From Sulfurivermis sp040755915 (lineage in GTDB: Bacteria; Pseudomonadota; Gammaproteobacteria; Thiohalomonadales; Thiohalomonadaceae): DNA of 64,000 nucleotides. The notes beneath the pieces are model-generated. The model did no database searches. It saw only the letters and a program-made list of their open reading frames with translations, and was not told the DNA's origin. Below, in pieces: positions 44,121-52,726 of the stretch (position 1 is the stretch's first letter; the number at the start of each line of letters is the position of its first letter). A program made the position numbers and the translations under genes. Location: contig JBFLWM010000009.1 in NCBI GenBank assembly GCA_040755915.1, forward strand, positions 1 to 64,000, written 5' to 3'.

Positions 44121-44990
44121 TCAACCGTCGGCCAGCAGCCGGGCCAGCAGCGCGATTTCGTCACGCTTGGCCAGCATTTCGCCCAGCACGCTCTCCGCCT
44201 CTGCCGGCGGGATACCCAGTGCCGTCAGTGCCCCCAGCTCAACGAGCTCATTCTCCCGCTGCAGGCGCGCGGCCCATTGGGCGCAAAAGCCGATCAGACG
44301 CACCAAGGGCTGGTGCTCTCCGTTATAGGCCACATCCCGGTGGTGCTCGATGGCTGCCACGGCAAAGGCCGGCAGGTGCCACTTGCGCGCCAGCCAGCCC
44401 CCCACCTGCAAGTGATCCGCGCCCAGTGCGGCGGTTTCTGCCGCGGCCAGACTGAGCCCCGGCTCCTGCGCCAGACGGTCAAACACCCGCGCCATCTCGT
44501 CCGGATAAAGGTGTACCAGCGCCAACAGCCCCAGGTTGTGCAGCAGACCGGCCAGATAGGCGTTGCCACCGTGGGGGCGTGGCTCCTCCTCGACCAGACG
44601 GGCCAGACGCTGGGCCAGGGTCGCGGCGACCATGGCGCTGGTCCAGTACTCGTCGACATGGAAAGAGGGACAATGACTGGTGCGGAAGGGGCCGGCCAGC
44701 ACCACACTGAAGGCCAGGCTGCGGGCAATATTGATGCCCAACACCTTGAAGATGGCGTCCTCCGCAGTGGCGACCCGCTCGGGATAGCCGAAATAGGCGG
44801 AATTGGCCAGGCCGATCAGCCGCGCCAGCAGTGCCGGATCCCTTTCGATAATGGCGGCAATGCGCTGCACATCCATATCGCCTTCGGCGAACACCGCGAG
44901 CAGCTCCTGCGCCACCAGGGACATCGGCGGAAGCCGGTTCAGCTTCTGAATTTCGAGCCGGGTCTCGGTTACCGTATGGCTGATGTGCAC
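44121..44990 (-). CDS. HDOD domain protein
   Basis: 289 residues from a GTG at 44990, with AAGGA 9 bases upstream. The whole protein is an HDOD domain (LNRLPPMSLVAQELLAVFAE, then ARLIGLANSAYFGYPE and YLAGLLHNLGLLALVHLYPD). HDOD proteins are non-catalytic HD relatives tied to signalling and motility control. Its neighbour encodes a diguanylate cyclase, so it may regulate that enzyme; this is inferred. It is the second HDOD protein in the window. Confidence 0.9.
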   Translation of the reverse strand: MHISHTVTETRLEIQKLNRLPPMSLVAQELLAVFAEGDMDVQRIAAIIERDPALLARLIGLANSAYFGYPERVATAEDAIFKVLGINIARSLAFSVVLAGPFRTSHCPSFHVDEYWTSAMVAATLAQRLARLVEEEPRPHGGNAYLAGLLHNLGLLALVHLYPDEMARVFDRLAQEPGLSLAAAETAALGADHLQVGGWLARKWHLPAFAVAAIEHHRDVAYNGEHQPLVRLIGFCAQWAARLQRENELVELGALTALGIPPAEAESVLGEMLAKRDEIALLARLLADG

Positions 44991-45109
44991 GTATCGTTAT
45001 CCTTGCGGAGCCCCGCCCACGGCGGGCACATTCTCGGGAACAGAGGCACAGTATATGGGAATGACGGGCAAAGGATAGCCCTCCACCCCATCAGGGAGAG
45101 GGGCGCAGA

Positions 45110-45340
45110 TCAGGCCTTGTCGTCGAACAGGCTGCCGATGGCCTCATCGATGGCGCGCATGGCCTTGGCGCTGGCCTCGACCTGCAGGCGATTGACCTTG
45201 CTCTCCACCAGGGGCTCGGTGGGGGAAGCCTCGCCCTGCAGCTGCTCGGCACTGGCGATCTGGGCCGCATTGCGATCGAGCCCTTCCATGCCGCGGCGGA
45301 TGCCTTGCAGGGCGCTGTTGAATGCCGATGTGATCTTCAT
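45110..45340 (-). CDS. Short flagellar rod/hook-like protein
   Basis: 76 residues. The start (MKITSAFNSALQGIRRGMEG) and the end (VESKVNRLQVEASAKAMRAI then DEAIGSLFDDKA) look like the N- and C-terminal helices of FlgB/FlgC/FlgE-type axial proteins joined without the middle domain. Small proteins of this kind occur in several polar-flagellate gammaproteobacteria; their role is not known to me. A sigma-54-like element lies upstream. It stands alone between the HDOD gene and a Nudix hydrolase. Confidence 0.65.
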   Translation of the reverse strand: MKITSAFNSALQGIRRGMEGLDRNAAQIASAEQLQGEASPTEPLVESKVNRLQVEASAKAMRAIDEAIGSLFDDKA

Positions 45341-45365
45341 GAGTGTTTATCCCGTGGAACCTCAC

Positions 45366-45381
45366 TGCTTAATATCGTCCA
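45366..45381 (-). promoter_or_regulatory. Weak sigma-54-like element before the flagellar rod-like gene
   Basis: Minus-strand TGGACGATATTAAGCA keeps -24 GG and -12 GC with ten bases between, but the remaining consensus positions match poorly. It would start transcription about 15 bases before the ATG. The protein's flagellar look makes this more plausible than the match alone would. Confidence 0.35.
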
Positions 45382-45394
45382 AGCAGGCCGATTT

Positions 45395-46024
45395 TCAAGG
45401 GGACCACAATTGCTGCAGGCGCGACCGGTTCAGCTCCAGCCATTGCAGGGCAATGATCGGACTGGCGGAGTTGATACGCCCGGAGGCCAGCAGGGCCATG
45501 GCCTCGTCGAAAGTCACCGTGGAAACCCGGATGTCCTCCCCCTCGGCAACCAGGCCATGGATACCGCCGACCCCGGCCGCATCAACCCGGCCACAATACA
45601 GACTGATGCGCTCCGAGGTTCCGCCGGGACTGACCAGATACTCGCAGATGGGCTCCAGCGCCAGCAGGGTACAACCCGCCTCCTCCACTATCTCGCGCTC
45701 AACCACCTCCGCCGCCGTCTCGCCGCTCTCGATGATTCCCGCCACGATCTCCAACAGCCAGGGCCCACCGGGAGCGCTCAGGGCACCAATGCGAAACTGT
45801 TCCAGCAACACGATGCGATCAAGTACCGGATCATAGGGCAGGACCGCCGCCGCGTGACCACGCTCGAACAATTCGCGGCTGAGCAACGGGCTCATGCCAC
45901 CATCGTAACGACGGTGGCGCAGGCGGTAATGCTCCATGCGGAAAAAGCCTTGATAACAGGTGCGCTGCTCCACGATCTCCACCGTCGGCTCAGCCGGACC
46001 ACCTGTCTGTGTCTCCCTCGTCAC
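45395..46024 (-). CDS. nudF: ADP-ribose pyrophosphatase (Nudix, NudF type)
   Basis: 209 residues from a GTG at 46024, preferred because GGAGG lies 7 bases upstream; the open frame continues to 46078. The N-terminal strand (EIVEQRTCYQGFFRMEHYRL) is shared by NudF enzymes. The Nudix box GIIESGETAAEVVEREIVEE keeps the GxxEx5(x)2REVxEE pattern with Ile for one residue. It hydrolyses ADP-ribose to AMP and ribose 5-phosphate. It diverges from mobA. Confidence 0.93.
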   Translation of the reverse strand: MTRETQTGGPAEPTVEIVEQRTCYQGFFRMEHYRLRHRRYDGGMSPLLSRELFERGHAAAVLPYDPVLDRIVLLEQFRIGALSAPGGPWLLEIVAGIIESGETAAEVVEREIVEEAGCTLLALEPICEYLVSPGGTSERISLYCGRVDAAGVGGIHGLVAEGEDIRVSTVTFDEAMALLASGRINSASPIIALQWLELNRSRLQQLWSP

Positions 46025-46101
46025 CCTACCACCTCCGCGCCTGCTGCAATCCTGCCTCCCATGGTACGATGCCGACACCCCGTTGTGACAGTTACACGCC
46101 C

Positions 46102-46716
46102 ATGTCCGTCGAACCTGTTCTTCCCGCCATCACCGCCGTGATACTTGCCGGTGGCCGCGCACGCCGCATGGATGGTGCCGACAAGGCGCTGCTGCCCCTC
46201 GCCGGCAGGCCGCTGCTGGCCCATGTGATTGATGCCCTGCGCCCGCAGGTGGATACGATCCTGCTGAACAGCAATCGTGCCGCTGCGGAGTACGCGTCCT
46301 TCGGCCTGCCGGTCATCGCCGACACACTGCCAGAGCAGCCCGGACCACTCGCCGGTTTGCTTGCGGCATTACAGGCCAGCACCAGCGACCTGGTGCTGTG
46401 CGTTCCCTGTGACACCCCCTGCCTGCCTGCCGATCTGGTGCAACGCATGCATGCGACCCTGACGCAGGCCGCCGCCGATATCTGTACCGTCAGTGACGGC
46501 GAACGACTACATGCCGCCATCATGCTGGCACACCGCCGCGTCCGGCCGGCCCTGGAGACTTATCTCATCAGCGGCGGACGCAAGGTACAGGACTGGCTAC
46601 ACGGTCAGAAACTGGCGGTAGCGGATTTTTCCGGCCAAGCGACCGCCTTCAGCAACATCAACACCGCCCAGGATCTGCAAGCCCTGGAACAAAGGCTTTC
46701 TGCCCATGAGTGCTGA
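46102..46716 (+). CDS. mobA: Molybdenum cofactor guanylyltransferase MobA
   Basis: 204 residues from ATG 46102. The nucleotide-binding start is AVILAGGRARRMDGADKALL, followed by VPCDTPCLPADLV, which holds the metal-binding Asp. MobA links GMP to Mo-molybdopterin to make MGD, used by DMSO-reductase-type enzymes. It overlaps mobB by 11 bases and leads mobA-mobB-moeA. Confidence 0.96.
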   Translation: MSVEPVLPAITAVILAGGRARRMDGADKALLPLAGRPLLAHVIDALRPQVDTILLNSNRAAAEYASFGLPVIADTLPEQPGPLAGLLAALQASTSDLVLCVPCDTPCLPADLVQRMHATLTQAAADICTVSDGERLHAAIMLAHRRVRPALETYLISGGRKVQDWLHGQKLAVADFSGQATAFSNINTAQDLQALEQRLSAHEC

Positions 46717-47233
46717 ACACGCCCCGCCGCTGCTCGCCTTCGTCGCTGCCAGCGGCACCGGCAAGACCACCCTGCTGGAGCAGCTCATCCCGCTGCTGCG
46801 CAGCCACGGTCTGCACCTTGCCGTCATCAAGCACACGCATCACGATTTTGATATCGATCAACCCGGCAAGGACAGCTACCGCATGCGCGCCGCCGGCGCA
46901 CAGCAGGTGATGGTCGCCTCGCGCCGGCGCTGGGCACTGCTCACCGAACATCCGGACGGCCGTGCCGAACCATGCCTGGAGGAACTGGTGGCCGCACTGG
47001 ATCGCACCACCCTCGACCTGATCCTGGTGGAAGGATTCAAACACGAGGCGGTCACCAAAATTGAGTTGCACCGGCCAACGCTGGGCAAGCCGCCGCTGTT
47101 CCCGCATGACCCGCGGATCATCGCCGTGGCCTGCGATGCCCCGCCGAACGTTCCCATCTCGCTGCCACTGCTCGACCTCAACGACCCGTCGGCCATCGCC
47201 GCATTTGTGCTGCGGCACATCGGCCGGCAATAA
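46706..47233 (+). CDS. mobB: Molybdopterin-guanine dinucleotide biosynthesis protein MobB
   Basis: 175 residues. The P-loop is AASGTGKTTLLEQLI, and the family-typical VIKHTHHDFDID and DLILVEGFKHE are present. MobB binds GTP and assists MobA. It starts inside the end of mobA, so the two are translated together. Confidence 0.96.
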   Translation: MSAEHAPPLLAFVAASGTGKTTLLEQLIPLLRSHGLHLAVIKHTHHDFDIDQPGKDSYRMRAAGAQQVMVASRRRWALLTEHPDGRAEPCLEELVAALDRTTLDLILVEGFKHEAVTKIELHRPTLGKPPLFPHDPRIIAVACDAPPNVPISLPLLDLNDPSAIAAFVLRHIGRQ

Positions 47234-47269
47234 TCCGCCCACCATCGATACATCAGGAGTTGTCCCCGC

Positions 47270-48517
47270 ATGAGCCAGGAGCAAAACAGCACACCACGCC
47301 CGGCACTGCTCAGCGTCGCCCAGGCACTGGAATACATCCGCACCGGCCTCAAGCCCATCCGCGGTTTCGAACAACGCGCCCTGCGTGATGCCCTCGGCCG
47401 TGTGCTTGCCAGCGACGTGTCATCCCCCATCGACGTGCCGCCCCATGCCAACTCGGCAATGGACGGCTACGCCCTGCGTGCCGCCGATTTGCCGGCCAAC
47501 GGCGAAACCGCACTGCAGCTCGTCGGCACCGCGCTCGCCGGCCACCCGTACAGCGGCACGGTTGCCAGCGGCCAGTGTGTGCGCATCATGACCGGGGCCA
47601 AACTGCCGACCGGTGCCGACACCGTGGTAATGCAGGAAGAAGTGCGGCGCGAGGGCGAGACGGTCTACATCTGCAAGGGGCCGCGCCAGGGTGACCATGT
47701 GCGCCTGCCCGGTGAAGACATCGCCAGCGGACATATGGTGCTGCAGCAGGGGCGCCAGCTGACGCCCGCCGACCTCGGCCTGCTCGCCTCTCTCGGCATC
47801 GCCGAGGTAAAGGTGACACGGCGCCTGCGCGTGGCCTTTTTCTCCACCGGCGACGAGCTGCGTTCCCTGGGCGAGACATTGCAAGAAGGCCAGATCTACG
47901 ACAGCAACCGTTACACCCTGTACGGCATGCTGAGCCGCCTCGGGGTGGAGATCATCGACATGGGAGTGGTACGCGATCGACGCGAGGATGTCATCGCCGC
48001 CTTCCGGCAGGGTGCAGCCGTGGCGGATGTGCTCATCACTTCCGGCGGTGTATCCGTCGGTGATGCCGACTATGTGAAGGAAACGCTGGAAAGCCTCGGC
48101 AAGGTGAATTTCTGGAAGATTGCCATGAAGCCGGGCAAGCCGCTGGCCTTCGGCCTGTTGGGGGAGACCGTCTTTTTTGGTCTGCCGGGCAATCCGGTGT
48201 CATCCATGGCCACCTTCTATCAGCTGGTGCAACCGGCGCTGCAGCAGATGATGGGCCAGACGGTTCAGCAACCGCTGCGACTGCGGGTACCGTGCATGAC
48301 GCGGTTGAAAAAATCCCCGGGCCGCGCCGACTATCAGCGCGGCATTCTGGAATGCGACGCCGACGGACAGCTCACCGTGCGCAGTACCGGGCCGCAAGGT
48401 TCACATGTGCTCAGTTCGATGAGCCAGGCCAACTGTTTCATTATCCTGCCGGCGGAAAGCGGCAATGTGGAGGCGGGAACGCTGGTGGAAGTACAACCCT
48501 TCGCCGGCCTGATTTGA
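47270..48517 (+). CDS. moeA: Molybdopterin molybdenumtransferase MoeA
   Basis: 415 residues, standard. It has DVPPHANSAMDGYALR, the MPT-binding MTGAKLPTGADTVVMQE, and the nucleotide region TSGGVSVGDADYVKE, with PGKPLAFG downstream. MoeA inserts molybdate into adenylylated molybdopterin. It is 36 bases after mobB and last in the operon. Confidence 0.97.
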   Translation: MSQEQNSTPRPALLSVAQALEYIRTGLKPIRGFEQRALRDALGRVLASDVSSPIDVPPHANSAMDGYALRAADLPANGETALQLVGTALAGHPYSGTVASGQCVRIMTGAKLPTGADTVVMQEEVRREGETVYICKGPRQGDHVRLPGEDIASGHMVLQQGRQLTPADLGLLASLGIAEVKVTRRLRVAFFSTGDELRSLGETLQEGQIYDSNRYTLYGMLSRLGVEIIDMGVVRDRREDVIAAFRQGAAVADVLITSGGVSVGDADYVKETLESLGKVNFWKIAMKPGKPLAFGLLGETVFFGLPGNPVSSMATFYQLVQPALQQMMGQTVQQPLRLRVPCMTRLKKSPGRADYQRGILECDADGQLTVRSTGPQGSHVLSSMSQANCFIILPAESGNVEAGTLVEVQPFAGLI

Positions 48518-48567
48518 CCGGACGGGGGACAGGCCCTGTGTGCTGAAAAACAGGGTCTACAAAGAAG

Positions 48568-48595
48568 AAGGCCACCGTCCGGGGACGGTGGCCTT
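48568..48595 (-). terminator. Rho-independent terminator of the histone H1-like gene
   Basis: A 12-13 bp stem (AAGGCCACCGTC and complement) with a small loop, followed on the minus strand by CTTCTTTG. It begins 5 bases past the stop of the lysine-rich gene. Confidence 0.75.
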
Positions 48596-48600
48596 GTTCA

Positions 48601-49020
48601 TCAGGCGGCGGCCTTGGCGACGCGCTTCTTACGCGCCGGCTTGCGCTTGGCCTTCTTGGCGGCGACCTTGGCGTGCTTCTTGTCGTAAGCAGCAACGGCC
48701 TTGGCAATCACGGCCTGACGGCCTTCAAAGGCCTTTTCTTCATCCAGAACGACCTTCAGTCGTGCCTTGGCTTCCGCGACAGCAGCACGCAGCTTGGCGC
48801 GCATGGCCTTCTCGGCCTGAGCTGCCTTCTTCTTCTCGGCAGTCAGACGCGCCTTAACGGCCTTGGCCTGGGCATTCATCTTCTTCACACTGGCCATCAC
48901 TGCCTTCTTGCCGGCAGCGGCCTTCTTTGCGGCGGGACGGCGCACGGCGCGCTTCGGCGCAGCAGCCTTCTTGGTACGAACACTCTTCTTGGCAACGGCA
49001 CGTCTTGCAACTTTCGGCAT
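48601..49020 (-). CDS. Histone H1-like lysine/alanine-rich protein
   Basis: 139 residues from ATG 49020 with AAGGAGA upstream; the longer frame is in AT-rich leader and not coding. Both ends are Lys/Ala/Arg repeats (KKSVRTKKAAAPKRAVRRPA at the N-terminus and KKAKRKPARKKRVAKAAA at the C-terminus) flanking a helical middle (AEKAMRAKLRAAVAEAKARL). It resembles bacterial H1/AlgP-type nucleoid proteins and probably binds DNA. The promoter and terminator are its own. Confidence 0.82.
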   Translation of the reverse strand: MPKVARRAVAKKSVRTKKAAAPKRAVRRPAAKKAAAGKKAVMASVKKMNAQAKAVKARLTAEKKKAAQAEKAMRAKLRAAVAEAKARLKVVLDEEKAFEGRQAVIAKAVAAYDKKHAKVAAKKAKRKPARKKRVAKAAA

Positions 49021-49062
49021 GGCAACTCTTCTCCTTGTTAGTAGAGACACATGTCGAAAAAC

Positions 49063-49090
49063 ATTATAAACATAAAAACCGATGTAACAA
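49063..49090 (-). promoter_or_regulatory. Sigma-70 promoter of the histone H1-like gene
   Basis: Minus-strand TTGTTA (49085-49090), 16-base spacer, perfect TATAAT (49063-49068), about 43 bases before the ATG. The surrounding 49045-49120 is clearly AT-rich, which fits a nucleoid-protein gene promoter. No clear lon promoter was found in the rest of this 263-base spacer. Confidence 0.65.
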
Positions 49091-49283
49091 GCAAACTTGC
49101 AATATTTTTTCAAGTGCAAAATGCACGGCCGCACATCATGCGCACAGTGTCGCGTCGATACCCGGCGCACAGACTTGCGCGACGCCAGCGGCGACCACAC
49201 TATATTCACAGCATCCGACATGCGCACAGACTGAAAAAATCAGGTCCCGGCACACCGTATCGCTGCCATGAGGAACAATAAAA

Positions 49284-51680
49284 ATGCCCGACAACGACAC
49301 CCTCGAGCCCGAAATTCTGTCCCTGGACGGCAGCTCGTCGGAATTGGCCGTCAGCGCCGATGTGCTGCCCTCCACACTCTATCTGCTGCCGCTCACCGAC
49401 CGCCCATTCTTCCCGGCACAGGCCTTTCCGGTCCTGCTGGACGAGCAACCGTGGCTGGAAACGCTGGAGCGCATCGGCGATCACCCCCATCACATGGCCG
49501 GCCTGGTGCTCACCCGCAACGGCGATCCGGAACATCTCAAGCCGGAAAATTTCTACCGCATCGGCAGCATGGTGCGGGTACACAATCCCAATCGTTCCGG
49601 CGGCAAGATCCAGTTCATCGCCGAAGGCATCCAGCGCTTCCGCATCGTCAAATGGCTGTCGCACAAGCCGCCCTTCCTGGTGCAGGTGGAATATCCTGCG
49701 GAAAAGCCCCTCAAGGCGGACGCCAAGGTGAAGGCCTATGCCATGGCCATCATCAACACCCTGAAGGAGTTGATCCCGCTCAACCCACTCTACAGCGAAG
49801 AGCTGAAATACTTCCTCAGCCGCTTCAGCCCCAATGAGCCGTCGCCTCTGGCCGACTTCGCCGCAGCGCTGACCAGTGCCAAGCGCGAAGAGCTGCAACA
49901 GGTGCTGGAGGCCTTCGCGGTGCTGCCGCGCATGGAAAAGGTGCTGGTACTGCTCAAGAAAGAGCTGGATGTCGCCCGTCTGCAATCGCAGATCCGGGAG
50001 AAGGTGGACGAGCGCATGAGCGAGCAGCAGCGCAAGTTCTTCCTGCGCGAGCAGCTCAAGGAGATCCAGAAGGAACTGGGCCTGGAAAAGGACGATCGCA
50101 CCGCCGATGTGGAGCGCTTCCGTGCGCGCCTGGCCAGGCTAACCCTGCCCGAGGCAGCACAGAAGCGCGTCGACGATGAGTTGCAGAAACTGTCCATCCT
50201 GGAGGTGGGTTCGCCGGAATACACCGTGACACGCAATTATCTGGACTGGGCCACCGCCCTGCCCTGGGGCGTGCACTCCACCGACCGGCTGGAGCTGAAA
50301 CGCGCACGCCGCATTCTCGACCAGGACCACGACGGCCTGGAAGACGTGAAGCAGCGCATCATCGAATTCCTCGCCATCGGCACCCTCAAGGGCGAGGTGG
50401 CCGGCTCGATCCTGTTGCTGGTCGGCCCGCCCGGCGTGGGCAAGACCTCCATCGGCCGCTCCATCGCCAATACCCTGGGCCGCAAGTTCTACCGCTTCTC
50501 CCTCGGCGGCATGCGCGACGAGGCGGAGATCAAGGGCCACCGCCGCACCTACATCGGCGCCATGCCCGGCAAGTTCATTCAGGCCATCAAGGAAGCGGAA
50601 ACCGCCAATCCGGTGATCATGCTGGACGAGATCGACAAGATCGGCGCCTCCTACCAGGGCGACCCCGCCTCCGCGCTACTGGAGGTGCTCGATCCGGAAC
50701 AGAACAGCGATTTCCTCGATCACTACCTGGACCTGCGCTTCGACCTGTCCAAGGTGCTGTTCGTCTGCACCGCCAACCAGCTCGACACCATCCCCGGTCC
50801 GCTGCTGGATCGCATGGAGGTGATCCGCCTGTCCGGCTACATCACCGAGGAGAAACTGGCCATTGCCAAACACCACCTGTGGCCCAAGCAGCTGGAAAAG
50901 GCGGGGCTGAAGCCGAGCCAGCTGAAAATCTCCGACAGTGCGCTGTGCAAGGTCATCGAGGGCTATGCACGCGAGGCCGGTGTGCGCAACCTGGAGAAAC
51001 AACTCGGGCGCATCGTCCGCAAGGCGGTGGTGCGCATCGTCGGCGGCGAGCGGACGCCGATTCGCGTCGGCCCGACCAGCATCGAAGAACTGCTGGGCAA
51101 GGCGCTGTTCCAGCGTGAGAAACCTCTCAGCGGCATCGGCGTGGTCACCGGCCTGGCCTGGACCGCCATGGGCGGTGCCACCCTGAGCATCGAGGCGACG
51201 CTGGTGCACAGCCGCAACCGCGGTTTCAAGCTCACCGGAAAACTGGGCGAGGTGATGCGCGAGTCGGCGGAGATCGCCTACAGCTACATTTCCTCACATC
51301 TCAAGCAATTCGACGGCGACCCCGCCTTCTTCGACGAGGCCTTCGTGCACCTGCACGTACCCGAGGGCGCCACACCCAAGGACGGCCCCAGCGCCGGCGT
51401 CACCATGGCCACCGCCCTGCTCTCCCTGGCACGCAAGGAACGCATCAAGCGGCCGCTGGCCATGACCGGCGAACTGACCCTCACCGGCCAGGTGCTGCCG
51501 GTGGGCGGCATACGCGAGAAGGTGATTGCGGCGCGGCGCGTCGGGGTCATGGAACTGATCCTGCCCGAGGCCAACCGCGGCGACTTCGAGGAACTGCCGG
51601 CCCACATCCGCAAGGGCATCACCATCCACTTCGCCCGCCACTATCGCGACGTGGCGGCTGTGGTGTTCGGGCTCAGCTGA
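49284..51680 (+). CDS. lon: ATP-dependent Lon protease (endopeptidase La)
   Basis: 798 residues. A LON substrate domain (about 30-230) is followed by an AAA+ module with Walker A GPPGVGKT (381-388) and Walker B VIMLDEIDKIG, then the protease domain with Ser703 in DGPSAGV and Lys746 in GGIREK, the catalytic dyad. The N-terminus (TLYLLPLTDRPFFPAQAFPV) differs from E. coli Lon and looks like the second Lon found in Pseudomonas (AsrA type). The gene is single, divergent from the histone-like gene, and convergent on hemH. Confidence 0.95.
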   Translation: MPDNDTLEPEILSLDGSSSELAVSADVLPSTLYLLPLTDRPFFPAQAFPVLLDEQPWLETLERIGDHPHHMAGLVLTRNGDPEHLKPENFYRIGSMVRVHNPNRSGGKIQFIAEGIQRFRIVKWLSHKPPFLVQVEYPAEKPLKADAKVKAYAMAIINTLKELIPLNPLYSEELKYFLSRFSPNEPSPLADFAAALTSAKREELQQVLEAFAVLPRMEKVLVLLKKELDVARLQSQIREKVDERMSEQQRKFFLREQLKEIQKELGLEKDDRTADVERFRARLARLTLPEAAQKRVDDELQKLSILEVGSPEYTVTRNYLDWATALPWGVHSTDRLELKRARRILDQDHDGLEDVKQRIIEFLAIGTLKGEVAGSILLLVGPPGVGKTSIGRSIANTLGRKFYRFSLGGMRDEAEIKGHRRTYIGAMPGKFIQAIKEAETANPVIMLDEIDKIGASYQGDPASALLEVLDPEQNSDFLDHYLDLRFDLSKVLFVCTANQLDTIPGPLLDRMEVIRLSGYITEEKLAIAKHHLWPKQLEKAGLKPSQLKISDSALCKVIEGYAREAGVRNLEKQLGRIVRKAVVRIVGGERTPIRVGPTSIEELLGKALFQREKPLSGIGVVTGLAWTAMGGATLSIEATLVHSRNRGFKLTGKLGEVMRESAEIAYSYISSHLKQFDGDPAFFDEAFVHLHVPEGATPKDGPSAGVTMATALLSLARKERIKRPLAMTGELTLTGQVLPVGGIREKVIAARRVGVMELILPEANRGDFEELPAHIRKGITIHFARHYRDVAAVVFGLS

Positions 51681-51696
51681 AAGAGAGGTTCAGGCG

Positions 51697-52689
51697 TCAA
51701 GCCAGACACAGCTCACGCGCCACGAGGCCGGCCAGGGCGGCGATGTGGTCGGGGCGGTCGTTGAGGGCGGGGATGTAGTGGAAGGACTCGCCACCGGCGT
51801 GCAGGAACAGCTCGCGGTTTTCACCGGCGATCTCCTCCAGAGTCTCCAGGCAATCGGCAGAGAAGCCGGGGCAGATCACCTGTACGTGCCTGATGCCCTG
51901 CGCCGGCAATGCCTGGAGCACTTCATCGGTATACGGTTGCAGCCACGGCTCACGGCCGAAACGCGACTGGAAGGACACCTGCCACTCGTCTTCCTTCAAT
52001 CCCAGGCGCTCCGCCGTCAACCGTGCGGTGACAAGGCACTGCTGATAGTACGGATCGCCCTCCGTACGGTAGCGCTCAGGCGTGCCATGAAACGAAAACA
52101 GCAGCCGCTGCACCGGCCCCGCATCCTGCCGCGCCTCGCGCACCGAGGCGGCCAGGGCATCGATATAGCCGGCATCGGCGTGATAATCCGCCACGAAGCG
52201 CAGCGACGGCACATCGCGCGTAGCCCGCAACGCATCGGCCACCGCATCGAAGGTGGAGGCGGTAGTGGAGCAGGAATTCTGCGGATACAGCGGCAGCACC
52301 AGCACCTGCTGCACGCCGGCGGCGCGCAGTTCGGCCAGTGCCGCGGCGATGGAGGGGTTGCCGTAGCGCATGCCGAGGGCCACCCGGGTCCGTCCCGGCC
52401 ACTGCGCCTCCAGCGCCTGCTGCAACAGCGCCTGCTGGCGCCGCGCGATGAGCAGCAGCGGTGAACCTTCGGCAGTCCATACCTTGCGGTACAGCCGCGC
52501 CGAACGGGCCGGACGGGTGCGCAGGATGATGCCGTGCAGGATCAGCCACCACAGCGGACGCGGCACATCCACCACCCGGCGGTCCCACAGGAACTCGGCC
52601 AGATAGCGGCGCAGCGCCGGCGGGGTCGGCGCATCGGGGGTGCCCAGGTTGGTCAGCAGGATGCCGAGCGGCGCGGTGGAATCACTCAC
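51697..52689 (-). CDS. hemH: Ferrochelatase
   Basis: 330 residues from a GTG at 52689, with GGAG 8 bases upstream; the open frame upstream is not conserved. It begins with GILLTNLGTPDAPTPPALRR, keeps VLPLYPQNSCSTTAS in the active cleft and the LLFSFHGTPERY motif with the catalytic His. It inserts iron into protoporphyrin IX. It ends 16 bases from the lon stop. Confidence 0.96.
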   Translation of the reverse strand: MSDSTAPLGILLTNLGTPDAPTPPALRRYLAEFLWDRRVVDVPRPLWWLILHGIILRTRPARSARLYRKVWTAEGSPLLLIARRQQALLQQALEAQWPGRTRVALGMRYGNPSIAAALAELRAAGVQQVLVLPLYPQNSCSTTASTFDAVADALRATRDVPSLRFVADYHADAGYIDALAASVREARQDAGPVQRLLFSFHGTPERYRTEGDPYYQQCLVTARLTAERLGLKEDEWQVSFQSRFGREPWLQPYTDEVLQALPAQGIRHVQVICPGFSADCLETLEEIAGENRELFLHAGGESFHYIPALNDRPDHIAALAGLVARELCLA

Positions 52690-52726
52690 GGCATGCACTC
52701 CAGGTCGTTCGTTCGGCGCGAGTATA

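Noticed and set aside
49190..49283. Possible heat-shock promoter before lon
   Set aside because: ACTGAA and CCCGGC are poor matches with a wrong spacer.
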